From: Fodinibius halophilus
Lineage (GTDB): Bacteria; Bacteroidota; Rhodothermia; Balneolales; Balneolaceae
Assembly (NCBI RefSeq): GCF_011059105.1
Contig: NZ_JAALLS010000005.1
Location: 87,938 to 151,937, forward strand
Length of the DNA: 64,000 nucleotides
Direction of reading: 5' to 3'
Below, in pieces: positions 61,779 to 64,000 of this stretch (position 1 is the first letter of the stretch; every line of letters begins with the position of its first letter). Under the pieces are notes generated by a model. It ran no database searches and was not told the origin of the DNA. It worked only from the letters and a program-made list of their open reading frames with translations. The position numbers were made by a program, and so were the translations under genes.

Positions 61779-62720
61779 ATGTGGACAACCTTACTAATTA
61801 TTATAGCCCTTGGCGTCTTTGTTTTCACAAAGGTGTTTATCATCGTTGAGATGCGCGAAGAAGTTATTCAGGAGCGTTTGGGCAAATATATCAAAACCCT
61901 TAAACCGGGACTTCATTTTTTAATTCCTTTTGTGGATCGCCCTGCTTATCGCCAAGAGATGCGCGAGCAGGTTATTGATGTCCCCAGCCAGACCTGTATC
62001 ACCAAAGATAATATTGAGGTAGAGGTTGACGGCTTGGTCTATGTTAAGGTTATGGATTCCTATAAAGCCAGCTACGGCATCGGTAATTATAAACTGGCAG
62101 CCATTAACCTGGCACAGACCACCATGCGTAGCGAAATCGGTAAAATTACGCTGGATGATACCTTTTCGGAACGCGAACAGATGAATGAAAATATTGTTCG
62201 AGAAATTGATAAAGCTTCCGACCCATGGGGTATTAAAGTGCTACGCTACGAAATCCGAAATATTCGCCCGTCTGACAACCTCATTCACACTCTTGAAAAA
62301 CAGATGGAGGCTGAACGGGACAAGCGGGCAGAGATTACCGAATCTACCGGTACGCGTGATTTCAAAATTAATGAATCGCAAGGTGAACGGAAGGAAGCCA
62401 TTCTATTATCTGAAGCTAAACGACAAAAACGTATTAATGAAGCTAAAGGTAAGGCTAAAGAGATTGAACTTATTGCCAAAGCAACTTCAAAAGGAATTAA
62501 GCGTGTTTCTGAAGCCATTGCCAAACCAGGTGGAGACTTAGCTGTTAAAACAAAACTCATTGAACAGTTTATCGGTCAGCTGGGTAATGTTATTGAACGT
62601 TCAAATGTATCGGTACTGCCTACCGAAACTGCAAATCTAAAAACATTCTTCGAAGGGGTTGGAAAGGTCAGTGACCATACGCCCACTTCAACAACCAACG
62701 CTAAGGGAGGCGCACAATGA
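61779..62720 (+). CDS. SPFH/stomatin-like protein 1
   Basis: 313 residues. N-terminal membrane helix (MWTTLLIIIALGVFVFTKVF), SPFH/Band 7 domain (about 25-190) with ERLGKYIKTLKPGLHFLIPF, QVIDVPSQTCITKDNIEVEV and LRYEIRNIRPSDNLIHTLEK, then a charged coiled-coil region (AERDKRAEITESTGTRDFKI, EAKRQKRINEAKGKAKEIEL). Forms large ring-like or raft-like oligomers in the inner membrane. Overlaps the next gene by 4 bp (ATGA). Confidence 0.92.
   Translation: MWTTLLIIIALGVFVFTKVFIIVEMREEVIQERLGKYIKTLKPGLHFLIPFVDRPAYRQEMREQVIDVPSQTCITKDNIEVEVDGLVYVKVMDSYKASYGIGNYKLAAINLAQTTMRSEIGKITLDDTFSEREQMNENIVREIDKASDPWGIKVLRYEIRNIRPSDNLIHTLEKQMEAERDKRAEITESTGTRDFKINESQGERKEAILLSEAKRQKRINEAKGKAKEIELIAKATSKGIKRVSEAIAKPGGDLAVKTKLIEQFIGQLGNVIERSNVSVLPTETANLKTFFEGVGKVSDHTPTSTTNAKGGAQ
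62705..62710 (+). promoter_or_regulatory. Strong Shine-Dalgarno GGGAGG within the end of SPFH 1
   Basis: GGGAGG stands six bases before the ATG at 62717, inside the coding end of the upstream SPFH gene, and would help restart translation at the overlap. Confidence 0.6.
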
Positions 62721-63667
62721 TTGAATTAATTAGCCAAGGTGTACTCGGACTTTTAAGTATTTATATTTTATTCAAATTTGTACAATCTATTCAGTTAGTG
62801 CCTACCCAAAAGGCCTATATTGTTGAGCGGTTGGGAAAGTACCACAAAACGTTAGGGCCCGGTTTCCACGCTCTCGTACCCTTTTTCGATCAAGTGCGAT
62901 ACAAACAAGATCTGCGTGAGGAAACCATTGAAGTACAGCCCCAAGAGTGCTTCACCAAAGATAACGTAAAAGTAGAAGTGGACGGTGTTATTTACCTGGC
63001 AGTGATAGATCCGGTTAATGCCAGTTATGGCGTAACGGACTATCGTTTTGCAGCGGTACAGCTTGCTCAAACTACCACCCGCTCCATTATCGGTACCATG
63101 GACCTGGATGATACGTTTGAAGATCGTGCCATTATCAATAAAGAAGTAGTCGACGTACTTAGCGAAATGGAAAAAGCATGGGGTATTCGTGTGCTTCGGT
63201 ATGAGATCAAAAACATCTACACTCCAAAGACGATCCAAAATGCCATGGAGCGCCAGATGACTGCTGAGCGAGAGCGAAGAGCTACCATTGCCAAGTCGGA
63301 AGGGATTATGCAATCCACTATTAATGATGCTGAAGGTGAGAAGAAAGAGATTATCAACGTCTCGGAAGGTGAAATGCAGCGTCAAATTAACGAAGCCGAA
63401 GGGGTGGCTCAAGAGATTGAATCACTGGCTGAAGCCACCGCCATTTCTATTGAAGAGATTGCCGATGCCCTTTCTCATGATAAAGGAAAAGAAGCAATGC
63501 AGATGCGATTGGCTGAAAAGTATATCAGTCAGCTTTCTAAACTGGCCAGTGATAAAAATGATGTTATCATCCCTAAGGATGTAACCAATTACGATGCTAT
63601 CATGCATGGACTCTCGCTTGATAAAATTTCTATCGTCCCCGAAGAAAACGAGCTAGACCAGTCTTAA
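62717..63667 (+). CDS. SPFH/stomatin-like protein 2
   Basis: 316 residues. Membrane helix about 5-25, then SPFH domain with AYIVERLGKYHKTLGPGFHA, EETIEVQPQECFTKDNVKVE and LRYEIKNIYTPKTIQNAMER; coiled coil with AERERRATIAKSEGIMQSTI. Paralogue of the gene it overlaps; the pair likely forms a hetero-oligomer as HflK/HflC do, but neither has an HflK-type start, so they are named only by domain. The terminator at 63717 closes the NfeD-SPFH-SPFH operon. Confidence 0.92.
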   Translation: MIELISQGVLGLLSIYILFKFVQSIQLVPTQKAYIVERLGKYHKTLGPGFHALVPFFDQVRYKQDLREETIEVQPQECFTKDNVKVEVDGVIYLAVIDPVNASYGVTDYRFAAVQLAQTTTRSIIGTMDLDDTFEDRAIINKEVVDVLSEMEKAWGIRVLRYEIKNIYTPKTIQNAMERQMTAERERRATIAKSEGIMQSTINDAEGEKKEIINVSEGEMQRQINEAEGVAQEIESLAEATAISIEEIADALSHDKGKEAMQMRLAEKYISQLSKLASDKNDVIIPKDVTNYDAIMHGLSLDKISIVPEENELDQS

Positions 63668-63716
63668 ATAAATGGATTAATAAATTTATTCTTTTATAAA
63701 AACTCTATTACTCCTA

Positions 63717-63746
63717 AAGCCCAGCCATAATTGGTTGGGCTTTTTT
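63717..63746 (+). terminator. Rho-independent terminator of the NfeD-SPFH operon
   Basis: AAGCCCAGCC (63717-63726) pairs with GGTTGGGCTT (63733-63742), with one G-U pair, around ATAATT, followed by TTTTTT. Confidence 0.9.
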
Positions 63747-63780
63747 GTTAAAAGAAGGCTTTGCAAAACTAGTCACATCT

Positions 63781-63862
63781 TGTCATGCTGAACCATGTAC
63801 TGAGTTTATCAGCAGAAGCTTTAGCATAGGTTGACTTGTCGAAGTATCTCTTTCAGCATCTC
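63781..63862. repeat. TCATGCTGAA...TTCAGCATCTC palindromic repeat
   Basis: Related to 16466-16517, with both arms changed together (GCTGAA/TTCAGC here, CCTGAA/TTCAGG there). About 30 extra bases in the spacer include GAAGCTTTAGCATAG, also found near 12256. CTTTGCAAAAC at 63759-63769 may be the left end of a MITE-like copy. Confidence 0.65.
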
Positions 63863-64000
63863 ATATACAGTTATTAGCATTGAAACCGAGATCTTGAACT
63901 GATTACTACTACGCCAAGGTGTAATCTGCCGAAACCCTTAGGTGTAGGTATGGCTTCGTAGCACAGGTCCAGGATGACATGCCGGGGTTTGCTACGCTCC

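Larger units (their letters stand above)
63668..64000. other. Terminator and repeat-rich end of the window
   Basis: 333 bp without a gene. After the terminator (63717-63746) come a MITE-like left end (63759), the TCATGCTGAA palindrome (63781-63862), and an AGGATGACAT fragment near 63970. Confidence 0.6.

Noticed and set aside
1..64000. Prophage, integrase, tRNA or rRNA genes
   Set aside because: None was found on either strand; no cloverleaf-like segment was recognised in the gaps.

Overview
The window most likely comes from a member of Balneolota (formerly Balneolaeota, in the Bacteroidota/Rhodothermota neighbourhood), similar to Fodinibius or Gracilimonas. This is inferred from protein character, not from an rRNA gene. 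The evidence is three very large surface proteins ending in a type IX secretion (T9SS) type A sorting domain, a DUF4835/PorD-like lipoprotein-family protein, a PorV/PorQ-like outer-membrane protein, mostly weak Shine-Dalgarno sequences, and rather acidic cytoplasmic proteins (for example EtfA), which would suit a moderately halophilic habitat. No rRNA, tRNA, CRISPR array, prophage or transposase gene was seen.

Layout. 1-4.4 kb: two tandem SLC13/DASS-type permeases with RCK_C domains, then a repeat-rich gap holding a MITE-like element. 4.4-8.3 kb: an outer-membrane pair (PorV/PorQ-like protein and a helix-hairpin-helix beta-barrel) divergent from a PorD-like gene. 8.4-15.9 kb: a lipid/amino-acid oxidation block, etfB-etfA-fixC-like-fixX-like followed by an acyl-CoA dehydrogenase and a glutaryl-CoA dehydrogenase, interrupted by a repeat hub (12.0-12.6 kb) and a small secreted protein. 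16.1-19.9 kb: a GIY-YIG protein and the dTDP-rhamnose operon rfbA-D-C-B on the minus strand.

20.1-50.4 kb is the striking part: about 30 kb devoted to the cell surface. Three giant T9SS cargo proteins (1213, 1724 and 2543 residues) share a C-terminal module. They are followed by two paralogous triads of PilV/GspI-like, PilW/GspJ-like and PilX/GspK-like proteins that lack a recognisable prepilin leader peptide, with a small secreted carbohydrate-binding-like protein between them. Then come four secreted DUF4402-type pilin-like proteins, a PapD-like periplasmic chaperone, and an outer-membrane usher whose C terminus carries about four SPOR-like repeats. A fifth pilin-like gene faces the usher. 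I read this as a chaperone-usher pilus locus joined to a leaderless minor-pseudopilin system and T9SS adhesins. The usher-SPOR fusion and the duplicated leaderless triads are the best candidates for something undescribed.

50.6-64 kb is housekeeping: pdhA-pdhB-pdhC, alaS, a ferredoxin-NADP reductase, a PD40 beta-propeller protein whose last codons lie inside a dispersed repeat, a membrane protein with helical repeats next to a lone receiver domain, and an NfeD-SPFH-SPFH membrane-microdomain operon. Several families of short palindromic intergenic repeats are scattered through the non-coding gaps. Some copies differ by paired changes in both hairpin arms, which points to conserved secondary structure.
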